In this document: one piece after another, positions 25,803 to 34,940 of the stretch
Position numbering within the stretch: the stretch's first letter is position 1
Layout of the letters: every line of letters begins with the position of its first letter
Source: Burkholderia pseudomultivorans
GTDB lineage: Bacteria; Pseudomonadota; Gammaproteobacteria; Burkholderiales; Burkholderiaceae
Direction of reading: 5' to 3'
Length of the DNA stretch: 62,496 bases
Assembly: GCF_902499075.1 (NCBI RefSeq)
Contig: NZ_CABVPP010000045.1
Span: forward strand, 1 to 62,496
The notes under the pieces: generated by a model
Seen by the model: only the letters and a program-made list of their open reading frames with translations
Databases searched by the model: none
What the model was told of the DNA's origin: nothing
Program-made: the position numbers and the translations under genes

Positions 25803-26858
25803 CTACACGGTCGCCGGCGCCGGCGGAATCTCGTAATCGTCGAACACCACGACCTCTTCGCCGAGCCAGTCGTTCAGCTCGGCGAAGCGGGCCTGCAGCG
25901 GCTTGATTTCGTTCCGGCCGAACACACGCGCGGCCGTGTCCGGTGTGCCGAACCCGCCCGAGTTGCTCGGCACGATGCCGAGCAGTTGCGGCGGCACGCG
26001 ATGCGCGGCAAGCAGGTCGTCGCGCGTCACGTTCTTGATGTTGAAGAACTCGTCCTTCGCCGCGACCTCGGACACCGGAATGAGCTGGATGCCGTCCTTC
26101 TTCCCGCCCGGCGCGTACATGAACACGTTGCGGAAATTGCCCGGCCCCTTCGCGTTCTTCAACGCCGTGCGCATGTTGTCAACATCCTCCTGTTTCTGCG
26201 CCGCATCGGTCATGTAGAGGATGAAACCGGCATGGCTGCCGTTTTCGTAATACTTCCGCCGGAACAGCGTCGACGACTCGTTCAGCCAGGCCGAGTGAAG
26301 CGAGCTGAGATATTCGGGCAGGCCGTACACCTCCTGGTTGATGTCCGGTCGCATGAGCTGGAACACGCTGCCAGGCTCGAACTCGTGCTTGTCCTGCCAG
26401 CCGTTCACGTACACGAAGCCGCTGAAATCTGCCTTGCGCCGTGTGTATTTCGCCAGGGCGGGTTCGAGCCGCAGCGTGTCGCCGAGCTGATTGCGGCGGC
26501 GTTCCAGGTAGCCGTTGCCGAACGTCAGGAAGTCGAGCGCCCATCGCTCGAACGCATGCCGCGACAGCCACCTATGCGGCCGGAACGTCGACGCCAGCAC
26601 GTTCGCCTTGAAGTACAGCGCGGAGCTGTGGTGCGTGCTCGCGCGGAACGACTTCGCCAGGCCGGCAAAGCTGACGGGCGGCTCGAACCAATCGCCGTTC
26701 GACCAGCATTCGACGTAATCGAGAATCTCGGCCCGGTTCATGACGGGCGTGGGATCGTCGAAGGTGAAGACCTCGGCGCGCGCCGGCGCTGCGCCGGCGG
26801 CACCCGAATCCGGCGCGGCCGCGAACGTGCGCGGCGCGCGCGATCGGCGCTTGCTCAT
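25803..26858 (-). CDS. Phage portal protein (P2 gpQ family)
   Basis: 351 residues, close to P2 gpQ. Family segments include FTFDDPTPVMNRAEILDY, SALYFKANVLASTF, FLTFGNGYLERRRN and HRVPPQLLGIVPSNSGGFG. It forms the dodecameric portal through which DNA enters the head. ATG at 26858 overlaps the end of the terminase gene by 4 bp (ATGA), so portal synthesis is coupled to it. It is transcribed leftward towards cos, as Q is in P2. Confidence 0.96.
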   Translation of the reverse strand: MSKRRSRAPRTFAAAPDSGAAGAAPARAEVFTFDDPTPVMNRAEILDYVECWSNGDWFEPPVSFAGLAKSFRASTHHSSALYFKANVLASTFRPHRWLSRHAFERWALDFLTFGNGYLERRRNQLGDTLRLEPALAKYTRRKADFSGFVYVNGWQDKHEFEPGSVFQLMRPDINQEVYGLPEYLSSLHSAWLNESSTLFRRKYYENGSHAGFILYMTDAAQKQEDVDNMRTALKNAKGPGNFRNVFMYAPGGKKDGIQLIPVSEVAAKDEFFNIKNVTRDDLLAAHRVPPQLLGIVPSNSGGFGTPDTAARVFGRNEIKPLQARFAELNDWLGEEVVVFDDYEIPPAPATV

Positions 26859-28624
26859 GAATAGAACTCCGTGAAAGATGAAGAATTGATATCGCCGCCG
26901 GCGAGCGGCTCGCGGTCGATCGCGTGCAGGCACGCCCACGCCAGGTCGGCGTGGCCCGTCTCTTCGTTGCGGTCCGCGGTGTATGTTGCGTGGCGGCCGC
27001 TCGCCGTCATGGTCTGTTTGATTCCCATGAACGCCGCGGCCAGGTCGGTCCATCCTGCGTCGAATTGCAGGCGTCCGTTGCGGACGACGGATTGCCCCTT
27101 CAGCACGAGGCGGGTTTTCACCTCGGGCGAGTAGTTCAACGCGACGGCCGCCGGGTAGAACTTGCGCACGAGCTGATAGACGCCCTGCCCCATGCCCGTC
27201 GTGTCGATCGCGATATAGCCGACGTTGTAGCGCTGCGTGATCTGCTCGATCGCCGCAGCCTGTTCCTCGAAGTCGTTGCCGCGGAACTGGTGACGTTCGA
27301 GCACGCGGAACGTCCCACCCTCGACACGCGGCGGCGCCACGACGACGAGACCGGCCGAATCGCCGGTCAGTGCCGGATCGTAGCCAACCCACACCTCACG
27401 ATAGCCGAACGGGCGCAGCAGCATCGGCGAGAAGTCGTCTGCCCATTCCTCCCATGAGTCGACCATGCAGCGCTGCAGCTCGGCCAGCTTGAACACCGAC
27501 ACCGAATCGTCGATGAACTGGCACATCAGCAAGTTCGCGAAAGCCTCGGCGCTGTACCGGCGCCGCAGCCTCTCCAGGTCGAACAAGTCGCAGCCGCCCT
27601 CGATCGCATCGAGTACGGTAACGATCTGACGCCACTGCTCGTCTGCGCCCAGCATGCCGCGCACGAGCGCTTCGTGGCTCGTGTCGATCTGGATACGATC
27701 GCCAGGCGCGCGCCCGCGATTCGCATCGGCGCCGCTCCAGAACGCGTAAGCTTCATGGGTCGTACTCGACGGCGTACTGAAGTAGGTCAGCCGCCAACGT
27801 TTGTGCATCGCCATGCCCGACGCAACGGTATTCAACTCGCGGAACTTCGGCACCCAGAAATATTCGTCGAAATACAGGTTGCCGTGATACGACTGCGCGG
27901 TGCGCGAGTTCGTCCCCAGGAAGTACAGCGTCGCGCCGTTCGGCAGAATGATCGGATCGCCCGTCAGTTCCACGTCGGCCACGTCACGCGCGAACTGCAC
28001 GATGTACTGTTTGAAGACGTGCGCCTGTGCCTTGCTGGCCGACAGAAAAATCTGGTTCCGACCGGTATCGAGCGCGTCGACGAATGCCTCGCGGGCGAAA
28101 TACCAGGTCGCGCCGATCTGGCGTGACTTCAGGATATTGCGCGTCTGCTGATCGCCGTTGCGATACCAGACCTTCTGATAGTCGAACAACGATTCGCGGA
28201 ACGCCTTCACGATCCGCTCTTCCTGTTCCGCGCTGATTTCGTTGCGCGGCGGCTTACGCTTCGGTCCCGCATTGCGCGCGGCGATGTTCGGGTTCAGGTC
28301 GCTCTCCTTCCCCGTTTCCCCGTATTTCTGCACGCGTGCGAGCCGCTCGATCTGCCGGCCGAGCAGGTCGATTTCCTTGTAGTCCGCGCCGTCCTTCTTG
28401 TCCTTCGCGATCAGGACCATCAAGCGCGTTTCGGCGGCCGCCTCGATGCGCTCGATCGGCGTCGCCTCCTTCCATTTGTCACGACGGCACCACGATGCCA
28501 CGGTCGCCGGCTTCAGTTCGAGATGCCGCGCGATCGACGAGATGCGCCAGCCTTGCCAGTAGAGCGAGCGCGCGATTTGTCGCACGTTCGTTTCGCGTTG
28601 AATTGAGTCTGTCGTTTCGAGCAT
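26855..28624 (-). CDS. Terminase large subunit, ATPase and nuclease (P2 gpP family)
   Basis: 589 residues, matching the roughly 590 of P2 gpP. The N-terminal part has an HTH (SLYWQGWRISSIARHLELKPATV near 20-45); the ATPase has NILKSRQIGATWYFA as Walker A region near 185 and the acidic NLYFDEYFW as Walker B near 265; the RNase H-like nuclease starts at VGYDPALTGDSAGLVVV. It packages DNA from cos. ATG at 28624 is chosen over an earlier in-frame ATG because MLETTDSIQRE is the usual family start. Confidence 0.96.
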   Translation of the reverse strand: MLETTDSIQRETNVRQIARSLYWQGWRISSIARHLELKPATVASWCRRDKWKEATPIERIEAAAETRLMVLIAKDKKDGADYKEIDLLGRQIERLARVQKYGETGKESDLNPNIAARNAGPKRKPPRNEISAEQEERIVKAFRESLFDYQKVWYRNGDQQTRNILKSRQIGATWYFAREAFVDALDTGRNQIFLSASKAQAHVFKQYIVQFARDVADVELTGDPIILPNGATLYFLGTNSRTAQSYHGNLYFDEYFWVPKFRELNTVASGMAMHKRWRLTYFSTPSSTTHEAYAFWSGADANRGRAPGDRIQIDTSHEALVRGMLGADEQWRQIVTVLDAIEGGCDLFDLERLRRRYSAEAFANLLMCQFIDDSVSVFKLAELQRCMVDSWEEWADDFSPMLLRPFGYREVWVGYDPALTGDSAGLVVVAPPRVEGGTFRVLERHQFRGNDFEEQAAAIEQITQRYNVGYIAIDTTGMGQGVYQLVRKFYPAAVALNYSPEVKTRLVLKGQSVVRNGRLQFDAGWTDLAAAFMGIKQTMTASGRHATYTADRNEETGHADLAWACLHAIDREPLAGGDINSSSFTEFYS

Positions 28625-28642
28625 GCGGCAAGCGTAGGGCGA

Positions 28643-28689
28643 CGCGCGCGCGCGATCACGCGGAGCACTGCGTACCCATGCGGGCAACA
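28643..28689. promoter_or_regulatory. Candidate late promoter element between P and O
   Basis: A (CG)n stretch, then GTACCC at 28672 and ACA at 28687. The same order occurs upstream of V (35781-35822), with many matches in between. P2 late promoters at these two places are Ogr-dependent, with a TGT-N12-ACA-like site; here the spacing is 13, so the assignment is tentative. Confidence 0.35.
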
Positions 28690-28768
28690 CACGCCGTTCG
28701 TTGAGCCGTGACGCGTGAAGGTCGAACATGAGAACCACGCTCACTCAACCACGGTTCGACCTCAATCC

Positions 28769-29560
28769 ATGGCAACCAACAAGACGAAATTTTTCCGCGT
28801 CGCGGTCGAAGGTGCGACCGTCGACGGTCGCGAAATCAAGCGTGAATGGCTCACGCAGATGGCGAAGAACTACAACCGCGAACTGTACGGCGCACGACTG
28901 AACATCGAACACCTGAAGGGATGGGCGCCGCTCTCGGCGACGAACCCCTTCGGCGCGTACGGCGACGTGATCGCACTGAAGGCAACCGAGATCGAAGACG
29001 GTCCGCTGAAAGGGAAGATGGCGCTGTATGCGCAAATCGACCCGACCGACGATCTGGTCACGCTGTCGAAGAAGCGGCAGAAGATCTTCACGTCGATCGA
29101 AGTCAATCCCGATTTCGCAGACATCGGCGAAGCGTATCTGGTCGGCCTGGCCGCGACCGACGACCCGGCGAGCCTCGGCACCGAAGCACTGCAATTCGCG
29201 GCGCGCCGTTCGAACAACCTGTTCTCGGCCGCGTGCGAAACGTCGATCGAGTTCGAAAGCGAACCCGAATCGACGAGCCTGCTGTCCATCGTGAAGGGCA
29301 TGTTCGCGCGCAATCGCACGACCGACGACCAGCGCGACGCTGACGTGCGCCGCGCCGTCGAAGAAGTCGCTGGCTTCGCCAGCCAGCAGGGCCGCGACAT
29401 CGCCGCGCTGCGCGTCGACCTCACCGCCGCACAGAAGCGCGCCGACGAAGCGGTCGCCGCCGTCGAAGCTCTGACCGCGAAGCTGTCGGCAACCGATAAC
29501 GGCGCGCCACGGCGTCAGCCGTCGACCGGTTCGACTGGCGAGCTCGTGACCGACTGCTGA
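28769..29560 (+). CDS. Capsid scaffolding protein and maturation protease (P2 gpO family)
   Basis: 263 residues beginning TKFFRVAVEGATVDGREI, the typical gpO start. The N-terminal two thirds form the serine protease part (EVNPDFADIGEAYLVGLAAT near 112-131) and the C-terminal 80 residues form a helical scaffold. It directs procapsid assembly and trims gpN and itself. It is divergent from P with 144 bp between, and first in the O-N-M-L unit. Confidence 0.94.
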   Translation: MATNKTKFFRVAVEGATVDGREIKREWLTQMAKNYNRELYGARLNIEHLKGWAPLSATNPFGAYGDVIALKATEIEDGPLKGKMALYAQIDPTDDLVTLSKKRQKIFTSIEVNPDFADIGEAYLVGLAATDDPASLGTEALQFAARRSNNLFSAACETSIEFESEPESTSLLSIVKGMFARNRTTDDQRDADVRRAVEEVAGFASQQGRDIAALRVDLTAAQKRADEAVAAVEALTAKLSATDNGAPRRQPSTGSTGELVTDC

Positions 29561-29594
29561 CCCGTCCACGCCCACACCCCGGAGAACCCACCCC

Positions 29595-30608
29595 ATGAAG
29601 AAGGAAACGCGTCTGGCGTACCGGAAGTACGCCGCGCAAATCGCAAAGCTCAACGACACCGACGACGTGTCGCACAAGTTTGCTGTCGAACCGTCCGTCC
29701 AGCAGACGCTCGAAACCAAAATCCAGGAATCGAGCGCGTTCCTGAAGAGCATCAACATCCTGCCCGTAACCGAGCTGGAAGGCGAAAAGCTCGGCCTGTC
29801 CGTGTCCGGTCCGATTGCGAGCCGCACCGACACCACGAAAACTGCGCGCCAGCCGGTCGACCCGACCGCACTCGACAGCAACCGCTACCGCTGCGAGAAG
29901 ACCGACTACGATACGGCCATCCCGTACCGCAAGCTCGACGCCTGGGCGAAGTTCCCCGACTTCCAGCAGCGCATCCGCGACGTGATCGTGAACCAGGCCG
30001 CGCTCGATCGGATCATGATCGGCTGGAACGGCGTGCACGCGGCGGCGGATACCGACAAGGCTGCGAACCCACTGTTGCAGGACGTGAACATCGGCTGGCT
30101 GCAACAGTATCGCGAGCGCGCGGCGCAGCGCGTGCTGCACGAAGGCACGAAACAAGCCGGCAAGGTGCTCGTCGGTAAGGCCGGCGACTACGAGAACATC
30201 GACGCACTCGTGATGGACATCGTGTCGTCGATGATCGATCCGTGGTTCCAGGAAGACACGAGCCTCGTCGTGATCTGCGGCCGCGAGCTGCTGCACGACA
30301 AGTACTTCCCGATCGTCAATGCGACTCAGGCACCGACCGAGCGCCTCGCGGCCGACCTGATCGTCAGCCAGAAGCGCATCGGCAACCTGCCGGCCGTGCG
30401 TGTGCCGTTCTTCCCGAAGCGCGCACTGATGGTGACGAAGCTGTCGAACCTGTCGATCTACTACCAGGAAGGCGCACGCCGGCGCACGTTGAAGGAAGTA
30501 CCGGAGCGGGACCGAATCGAGAACTACGAATCTTCGAACGACGCGTATGTCGTCGAAGACTTCGGGTGCGGCTGCGTCGCGGAAAACATCGAGCTGGTGG
30601 CGGCATGA
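29595..30608 (+). CDS. Major capsid protein (P2 gpN family)
   Basis: 337 residues, as usual for gpN. Recognisable parts are LPVTELEGEKLGLSVSGPIASRTDT, GWNGVHAA and a C-terminal SIYYQEGARRRTLKEVPERDRIENY. HK97-fold capsid subunit, processed by gpO. It lies 34 bp after the scaffold gene and overlaps the M gene by 4 bp. Confidence 0.96.
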   Translation: MKKETRLAYRKYAAQIAKLNDTDDVSHKFAVEPSVQQTLETKIQESSAFLKSINILPVTELEGEKLGLSVSGPIASRTDTTKTARQPVDPTALDSNRYRCEKTDYDTAIPYRKLDAWAKFPDFQQRIRDVIVNQAALDRIMIGWNGVHAAADTDKAANPLLQDVNIGWLQQYRERAAQRVLHEGTKQAGKVLVGKAGDYENIDALVMDIVSSMIDPWFQEDTSLVVICGRELLHDKYFPIVNATQAPTERLAADLIVSQKRIGNLPAVRVPFFPKRALMVTKLSNLSIYYQEGARRRTLKEVPERDRIENYESSNDAYVVEDFGCGCVAENIELVAA

Positions 30609-31294
30609 CGATCAACACGCCCGCTCGCGCGCACTTCGCGCGTGTGTCGGCCGCCCGCGCGGCGGCCGCGACGGCGCCCGGTCAGACGATGGCCGGCGCG
30701 ACGCCCTACGAGCTGATGCTCGCGAAGCTCGCGGCCGACCGCCGCGCCCTGAAGGGCGTGCAGTCGGTCGCCCGTAAGGTCGAGCTGAAGCGGAAGTTGC
30801 TGCCGGAGTACGCCGACTACGTGGCGGGCGTGTTGAACGGCGGCCGCGGCGCCCAGGACGACGTACTCGTGACGATCATGGTCTGGCGCATCGACGCCGG
30901 CGACTACGACGGTGCGCTCGCGATCGCCGCGTACGCGCTCACGCACGGCCTCGCGCTACCCGACCAGTTCGAACGGTCGCTCGCGTCCGTCGTCGCCGAG
31001 CAGTTCGCCGATGCCGCGCTGGCCGCGTTCCTGGAGCGAAGCACGTTCGACGCAGCCAGCCTGGAGCTGGTCGACGAGCTGACGGCCGACGCGGACATGC
31101 ACGACCAGGTGCGCGCGAAGCTCTGCAAGGCGCTCGGCTATGCCGTACAGGAAGCCGATCCGCCGCGCGCCCTCGACTATCTGCGCCGCGCGCTATCGTT
31201 GAACGACCGCGTCGGCGTCAAAAAAGACATCGATCGGCTCTCGAAGCTGATCGAAGCCACGGGCCGTCAGGGCGACGGCGCCGAAGGCACGTAA
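30605..31294 (+). CDS. Terminase small subunit / endonuclease (P2 gpM family)
   Basis: 229 residues, starting in an ATGA overlap with N. The order in the operon and the segments KVELKRKLLPEYADYV and VLVTIMVWRIDAGDYDGAL identify gpM, which cuts cos together with gpP. The C-terminus is helical. Confidence 0.92.
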   Translation: MTINTPARAHFARVSAARAAAATAPGQTMAGATPYELMLAKLAADRRALKGVQSVARKVELKRKLLPEYADYVAGVLNGGRGAQDDVLVTIMVWRIDAGDYDGALAIAAYALTHGLALPDQFERSLASVVAEQFADAALAAFLERSTFDAASLELVDELTADADMHDQVRAKLCKALGYAVQEADPPRALDYLRRALSLNDRVGVKKDIDRLSKLIEATGRQGDGAEGT

Positions 31295-31392
31295 AGAGCC
31301 CACCCCGGCATGGCGGCACCGGCGCCCAGGCCCAACGCCTGACGGTAACGGACCTTGTGCGCCGGTCCACCGCCATCAATCCCGAATTCACC

Positions 31393-31872
31393 ATGAACAG
31401 TTTCGTTGCCACTGCTGCGCCCGCCGTCGCCTCGTCGCCGATCGACGGCACGCTGACGAACGACGGATTCTTTCCGGACATCGACCTGTCAGCGCTGCGC
31501 GACGCGATGCGCCTGGACGGCACCGTGACGCGCGAACGGCTGGCCCATGCCGCGCGCGACGCGATGCTGACCGTCAACGACGAGCTGCGCGCGTGGCGCG
31601 CTCGACAGCGGGCAGCCGGCGCCGCGTCGCTCGCTGACGTGCCGGCCGAGCGCGTCGACGGTGAGTCCGTCCTCGCGTACCGCTACCGGCGCGCCGTCTA
31701 TCACCTGGCGCACGCAGACGTGACCGAGAAATACCGCGGCTTCGATTCGACGAAGAGCGGCGGCCAGGTGGCGACCGAGCTGGCCGTGACCGCCGACGAG
31801 TCGCGCCGCAACGCGCGATGGGCAATCAGCGACATCCTCGGCGCCGCACGCTCGACCGTCGAGCTGATCTGA
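31393..31872 (+). CDS. Head completion/stabilisation protein (P2 gpL family)
   Basis: 159 residues, with DGFFPDIDLSALRDAMRLDGTVT and the C-terminal NARWAISDILGAARSTVELI typical of gpL. It closes the filled head before tail joining. ATG at 31393 gives the usual length; there is a 98-bp gap after M. It overlaps the X gene by one base. Confidence 0.92.
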   Translation: MNSFVATAAPAVASSPIDGTLTNDGFFPDIDLSALRDAMRLDGTVTRERLAHAARDAMLTVNDELRAWRARQRAAGAASLADVPAERVDGESVLAYRYRRAVYHLAHADVTEKYRGFDSTKSGGQVATELAVTADESRRNARWAISDILGAARSTVELI

Positions 31873-32078
31873 TGAAAGTCGCCGCGCTTCAGGGTGAAAC
31901 GCTCGACGCCCTTTGCTGGCGCTACTACGCCAGCACGGCCGGCACTGTGGAAGCGGTCCTGGAAGCCAACCCCGGCCTCGCCGAGCTGGGCGTCGTGTTG
32001 CCGATGGGAACCGTCGTCGACATGCCCGAGCTGAACACGATCGAGCAGACGAAACCCCTCCTGCAACTGTTTGACTGA
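31872..32078 (+). CDS. Tail protein X (P2 gpX family)
   Basis: 68 residues, nearly the length of P2 gpX, with a LysM-like pattern (LCWRYYASTAGTVEAVLEANPGLAE). Essential tail component, thought to lie at the tail tip. Confidence 0.93.
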   Translation: MKVAALQGETLDALCWRYYASTAGTVEAVLEANPGLAELGVVLPMGTVVDMPELNTIEQTKPLLQLFD

Positions 32079-32093
32079 CCTGGAATTGTCCTG

Positions 32094-32438
32094 ATGGCTG
32101 AACCGAACACCACTACCGCCGCAGCGCTGGCCGCCGCGATCGGCCTGGCCGGCATCGCGCCGGGCATCGACGGCGACGCGCTGATCGGCGCATTCGCCGG
32201 CGCGGCGCTCGTCGTCGTCACGTCGAAAGACCTCGGCATCGGCCGCCGCGCCGCGTACATGCTCATCTCGCTCGTCATGGGCTATCTGGCCGCGCCGGAA
32301 ATCACGCACATCGTGCCGGTTCGCTCGTCGGGCGTCGCCGCTTTCTTCGCCGCTGCCCTCGTCATCACGGTCACGCTGACGCTGATGGAGCGCGTGAAAG
32401 ACATCGACTTCGGCGCGCTGATCCGCAGGGGGAAATGA
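32094..32438 (+). CDS. Putative holin
   Basis: 114 residues with three or four hydrophobic segments (around 10-25, 30-45, 55-70 and 80-98) and a charged C-terminus. Position after X matches the lysis block of P2-like Burkholderia phages, where two small membrane proteins precede the endolysin. It would make the membrane lesion that releases the endolysin; which of the two is the true holin and which an antiholin is not decided by sequence. Confidence 0.72.
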   Translation: MAEPNTTTAAALAAAIGLAGIAPGIDGDALIGAFAGAALVVVTSKDLGIGRRAAYMLISLVMGYLAAPEITHIVPVRSSGVAAFFAAALVITVTLTLMERVKDIDFGALIRRGK

Positions 32439-32439
32439 C

Positions 32440-32712
32440 ATGCACCTGTCGTTTGCCCTGGTCGCGCTCGCCGCGCACGTGGCCGTCATCCTGCGCGTGC
32501 TGACCTACCGCAAGAACGGCGCGCGGCACCGCTCCCACGTCGCCTGGACCGCCTGGCTGATCGTCGCGATCTCCGGCGGCTCGGCGATCGAGCTGCTCAT
32601 TCACCCGAAGCCGGTCGGCTTCTTCCAGGCCGCGCAGGCCGTGTTGCTGGCCCTGTTTGTCTACCTCGCGCGCGGCAACGTCGCGCGCCTTCTCCGGAGC
32701 AACGAAGCATGA
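32440..32712 (+). CDS. Three-helix phage holin family protein
   Basis: 90 residues with three membrane segments (about 2-20, 35-55 and 60-80), as in the 3TM holin family. It starts one base after the previous gene and overlaps the endolysin start by 4 bp, so the three are translated together. Holin or holin modulator. Confidence 0.75.
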   Translation: MHLSFALVALAAHVAVILRVLTYRKNGARHRSHVAWTAWLIVAISGGSAIELLIHPKPVGFFQAAQAVLLALFVYLARGNVARLLRSNEA

Positions 32713-33518
32713 ACACCCTTCGTTTCAACAGTCGCGGCGCCGAAGTCGGCGTGCTGCAGCAACGGCTCGTGCGCGCCGGCTATCCGATCGACGTCACGCA
32801 TCTCTATGACGAAGCGACCGAGCAGGCCGTGAAGGCGTTGCAGGCAGCGGCCGGAATCGTCGTCGACGGAATCGCCGGCCCGAACACCTATGCCGTGTTG
32901 TCGGCCGGCCAGCGCGACCGCAAGCACTTGACCGAAGCGGACATCGTCCGCGCCTCAGACAAGCTCGGTGTCTCGCCGGCATGCGTGCGCGCCGTCAACG
33001 AAGTCGAGTCACGCGGCTCGGGCTTTCTGGCGGACGGCCGGCCCGTGATTCTCTTCGAGCGGCACGTGATGTACAACCGCCTCGTCGCGGCGAAGCGTGC
33101 CGTCGACGCAGCGAGCGCAGCGCAGCGCTTTCCGAACGTCGTCAGCGCGAAGCCGGGCGGATACCAGGGCGGCGCAGCCGAATATGTGCGACTCGACACC
33201 GCCGCGCGCATCGATGCGGCTATCGCGTACGAATCGGCGAGCTGGGGCTCATTTCAGGTGATGGGCTATCACTGGGAACGCCTGGGCTACTCGAGCATCG
33301 ACGAGTTCGTTGCCCGGATGGAGACGAGCGAAGGCGAACAGCTCGACGCGTTTGTGCGGTTCGTCGCCTCCGACTCGTCGCTGCGCACGGCGTTGAAGAA
33401 TCGGAAGTGGGCTGCATTCGCGAAGGGCTACAACGGCGCGGACTATGCGCGCAACCTCTACGACGCGAAGCTCGCCCAGGCATACGAACGATATGCCGGC
33501 ACGAAGGCGGCCGCGTGA
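32709..33518 (+). CDS. Endolysin: peptidoglycan-binding plus N-acetylmuramidase domain
   Basis: 269 residues. A PG_binding_1 domain (5-65: GVLQQRLVRAGYPIDV, VDGIAGPNTYAVL) is followed by an N-acetylmuramidase domain (about 80-265) with the likely catalytic Glu in AVNEVESRGSGF and the segment ILFERHVMYNRL, ending in SWGSFQVMGYHWERLG and KGYNGADYARNLYDAKL. There is no signal peptide, so it depends on the holin. P2 itself uses a different endolysin (gpK), so this is a modular exchange common in Burkholderia phages. Confidence 0.92.
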   Translation: MNTLRFNSRGAEVGVLQQRLVRAGYPIDVTHLYDEATEQAVKALQAAAGIVVDGIAGPNTYAVLSAGQRDRKHLTEADIVRASDKLGVSPACVRAVNEVESRGSGFLADGRPVILFERHVMYNRLVAAKRAVDAASAAQRFPNVVSAKPGGYQGGAAEYVRLDTAARIDAAIAYESASWGSFQVMGYHWERLGYSSIDEFVARMETSEGEQLDAFVRFVASDSSLRTALKNRKWAAFAKGYNGADYARNLYDAKLAQAYERYAGTKAAA

Positions 33519-33520
33519 CC

Positions 33521-33955
33521 ATGCCGAGCCTTCGCTACTGGCTGGCGCTCGCGGCGCTCGTCGCGTCGTTCGCCGGCGCGCAATATGTGCGCGCGCTGCA
33601 GGGACGCCTCGCGACGGCGCAGGATGCCGCCCGGCAGGCGAAACAGGGCATCGATGCGCGCGACGCCATCATTGGCCGGCTGCTCACCGATGCCCGTGAG
33701 AAAGACGAACAGCGCGCGCAGCTGGACCGCACGCGCGTCGCCGTCGACGCGACGCTTGCCGCGTATCAATCGCAACTCCGGAAACTCATCGATGAGAACG
33801 AAGCCGTCCGCGAATGGGCCGTTACTCGCCTGCCTGACGATGTTGTGCGCTTGCACAGCAGCCCCGCCCTCACCGGCGCCGACGATTACGCTCAACGCGT
33901 GCGCAGCGGTGACGCGTTGCACTCTGCCGGCGGCACACCCGCAGACGAACGGTGA
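33521..33955 (+). CDS. Inner-membrane spanin, LysB-like
   Basis: 144 residues: an N-terminal membrane anchor (RYWLALAALVASFAGAQYV) and a coiled-coil periplasmic part, as in Rz/LysB. It pairs with the small lipoprotein encoded within its 3' end and disrupts the outer membrane at the last lysis step. ATG 33521 starts two bases after the endolysin stop. Confidence 0.8.
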   Translation: MPSLRYWLALAALVASFAGAQYVRALQGRLATAQDAARQAKQGIDARDAIIGRLLTDAREKDEQRAQLDRTRVAVDATLAAYQSQLRKLIDENEAVREWAVTRLPDDVVRLHSSPALTGADDYAQRVRSGDALHSAGGTPADER

Positions 33956-34064
33956 TCTGAGCGACGCACTGACCGCCGCGCGGGCGGCATGGGCTCGCTG
34001 TGCCGCCGAAGTCGACATGATTGCCGCCTGCCAGGCGAAGACACACGCACCCGCCCATGATTAA
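33792..34064 (+). CDS. Outer-membrane spanin lipoprotein, LysC/Rz1-like (overlapping frame)
   Basis: 90 residues in the +1 frame relative to the LysB-like gene, starting inside it (ATG 33792) and running past its end. The N-terminal LLACLTMLCACTAAPPSPAP has a hydrophobic stretch with candidate lipobox cysteines followed by a Pro-rich segment, as in Rz1 proteins. The nested arrangement is the classic lysB/lysC one. The precise lipidated cysteine is unclear. Confidence 0.68.
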   Translation: MRTKPSANGPLLACLTMLCACTAAPPSPAPTITLNACAAVTRCTLPAAHPQTNGDLSDALTAARAAWARCAAEVDMIAACQAKTHAPAHD

Positions 34065-34473
34065 ACCAACCAGCCTACGTGCCGCACTCGTCGCCGCGCT
34101 CCCGCAGCTCGCCGCAGCGCCCGACCAGCTCGCCGTCTTCATCAACGACGGCCACATCGTGGCAACCGGCACGCGCACGCCGTCATTCGAATACCGGTAC
34201 GAGTGCGAGATCCTGATCCGCGAGTTCATCGGCAGCGCCGACGATGTGATGATCGCCGTCGTTGAATGGGCGCGCGCGAACCAGCCCGACCTCGTGACGA
34301 ACGCCGACCAGCGCCGCGACGGGATGACGTTCATCGCCGACATCCTCGCGAACGATGCGGTTGACCTCTCGATCAAGCTGAAGCTGACCGAAAGCGTTGT
34401 GGTCGGAACGGACCACGCCGGCCGCCGTACGGTCGAACACGTCGACGACGCGGCCGAGCATTGGGTGGCGTGA
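34057..34473 (+). CDS. Tail completion protein (P2 gpR family)
   Basis: 138 residues starting MIKPTSLRAALVAALPQLAAAPDQL, with YRYECEILIREFIG and VEWARANQPDL as in gpR. Needed with gpS for a stable tail. It overlaps the preceding spanin gene by 8 bp and the S gene by one base. Confidence 0.93.
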   Translation: MIKPTSLRAALVAALPQLAAAPDQLAVFINDGHIVATGTRTPSFEYRYECEILIREFIGSADDVMIAVVEWARANQPDLVTNADQRRDGMTFIADILANDAVDLSIKLKLTESVVVGTDHAGRRTVEHVDDAAEHWVA

Positions 34474-34940
34474 TGGACGACGATCTGCGTGCGCTCGAAA
34501 AGTGGGCCGGCGGGCTGCTCGCGAAGCTCGCGCCGGCAGCTCGTCGGCGACTATTCCGCGAGCTGGGGCGAGACATGCGCCGCGCGCAACAGGCACGCGT
34601 TGCCGCGCAGCAGAACCCGGACGGCAGCGCCTATGTCCCGCGCAAGATCAAGAAGGGCGGCAAGGGATTGCGCGGCAAGGTCGGCCGCATAAAGCGGCAG
34701 GCGATGTTCCGCAAGCTGCGTACCGCCCGTTATCTGAGGATCGATGTCGACGACACGGGGCTCGCCATCGGCTTCGACGACCGCCTCTCGCGCATCGTCC
34801 GCGTCCACCAGGAAGGCCAGAAAGCCCCCGTCGAGCCGGGCGGCCCGCTCGCACAGTATCCGGTGCGCGTCGTGCTCGGCTTTGCCACGGCCGACCGCGA
34901 GCTCGTGCGCGACCGGCTGCTACGCTACCTGAACCGCTGA
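34473..34940 (+). CDS. Tail completion protein (P2 gpS family)
   Basis: 155 residues with RRLFRELGRDMRRAQQARV, QQNPDGSAYVPRK and IVRVHQEGQKAPVEPGGPLAQYPVR, the gpS/virion morphogenesis pattern. It is the last gene of the O-to-S unit. Its last 21 bp overlap, tail to tail, with the methyltransferase gene on the other strand, which marks a close-fitting insertion point. Confidence 0.93.
   Translation: MDDDLRALEKWAGGLLAKLAPAARRRLFRELGRDMRRAQQARVAAQQNPDGSAYVPRKIKKGGKGLRGKVGRIKRQAMFRKLRTARYLRIDVDDTGLAIGFDDRLSRIVRVHQEGQKAPVEPGGPLAQYPVRVVLGFATADRELVRDRLLRYLNR

Noticed and set aside
27409-28744. Upstream extension of the terminase gene to 28744
   Set aside because: The 40 extra residues lie in the O-P promoter gap; family members start at MLETTDSIQRE.
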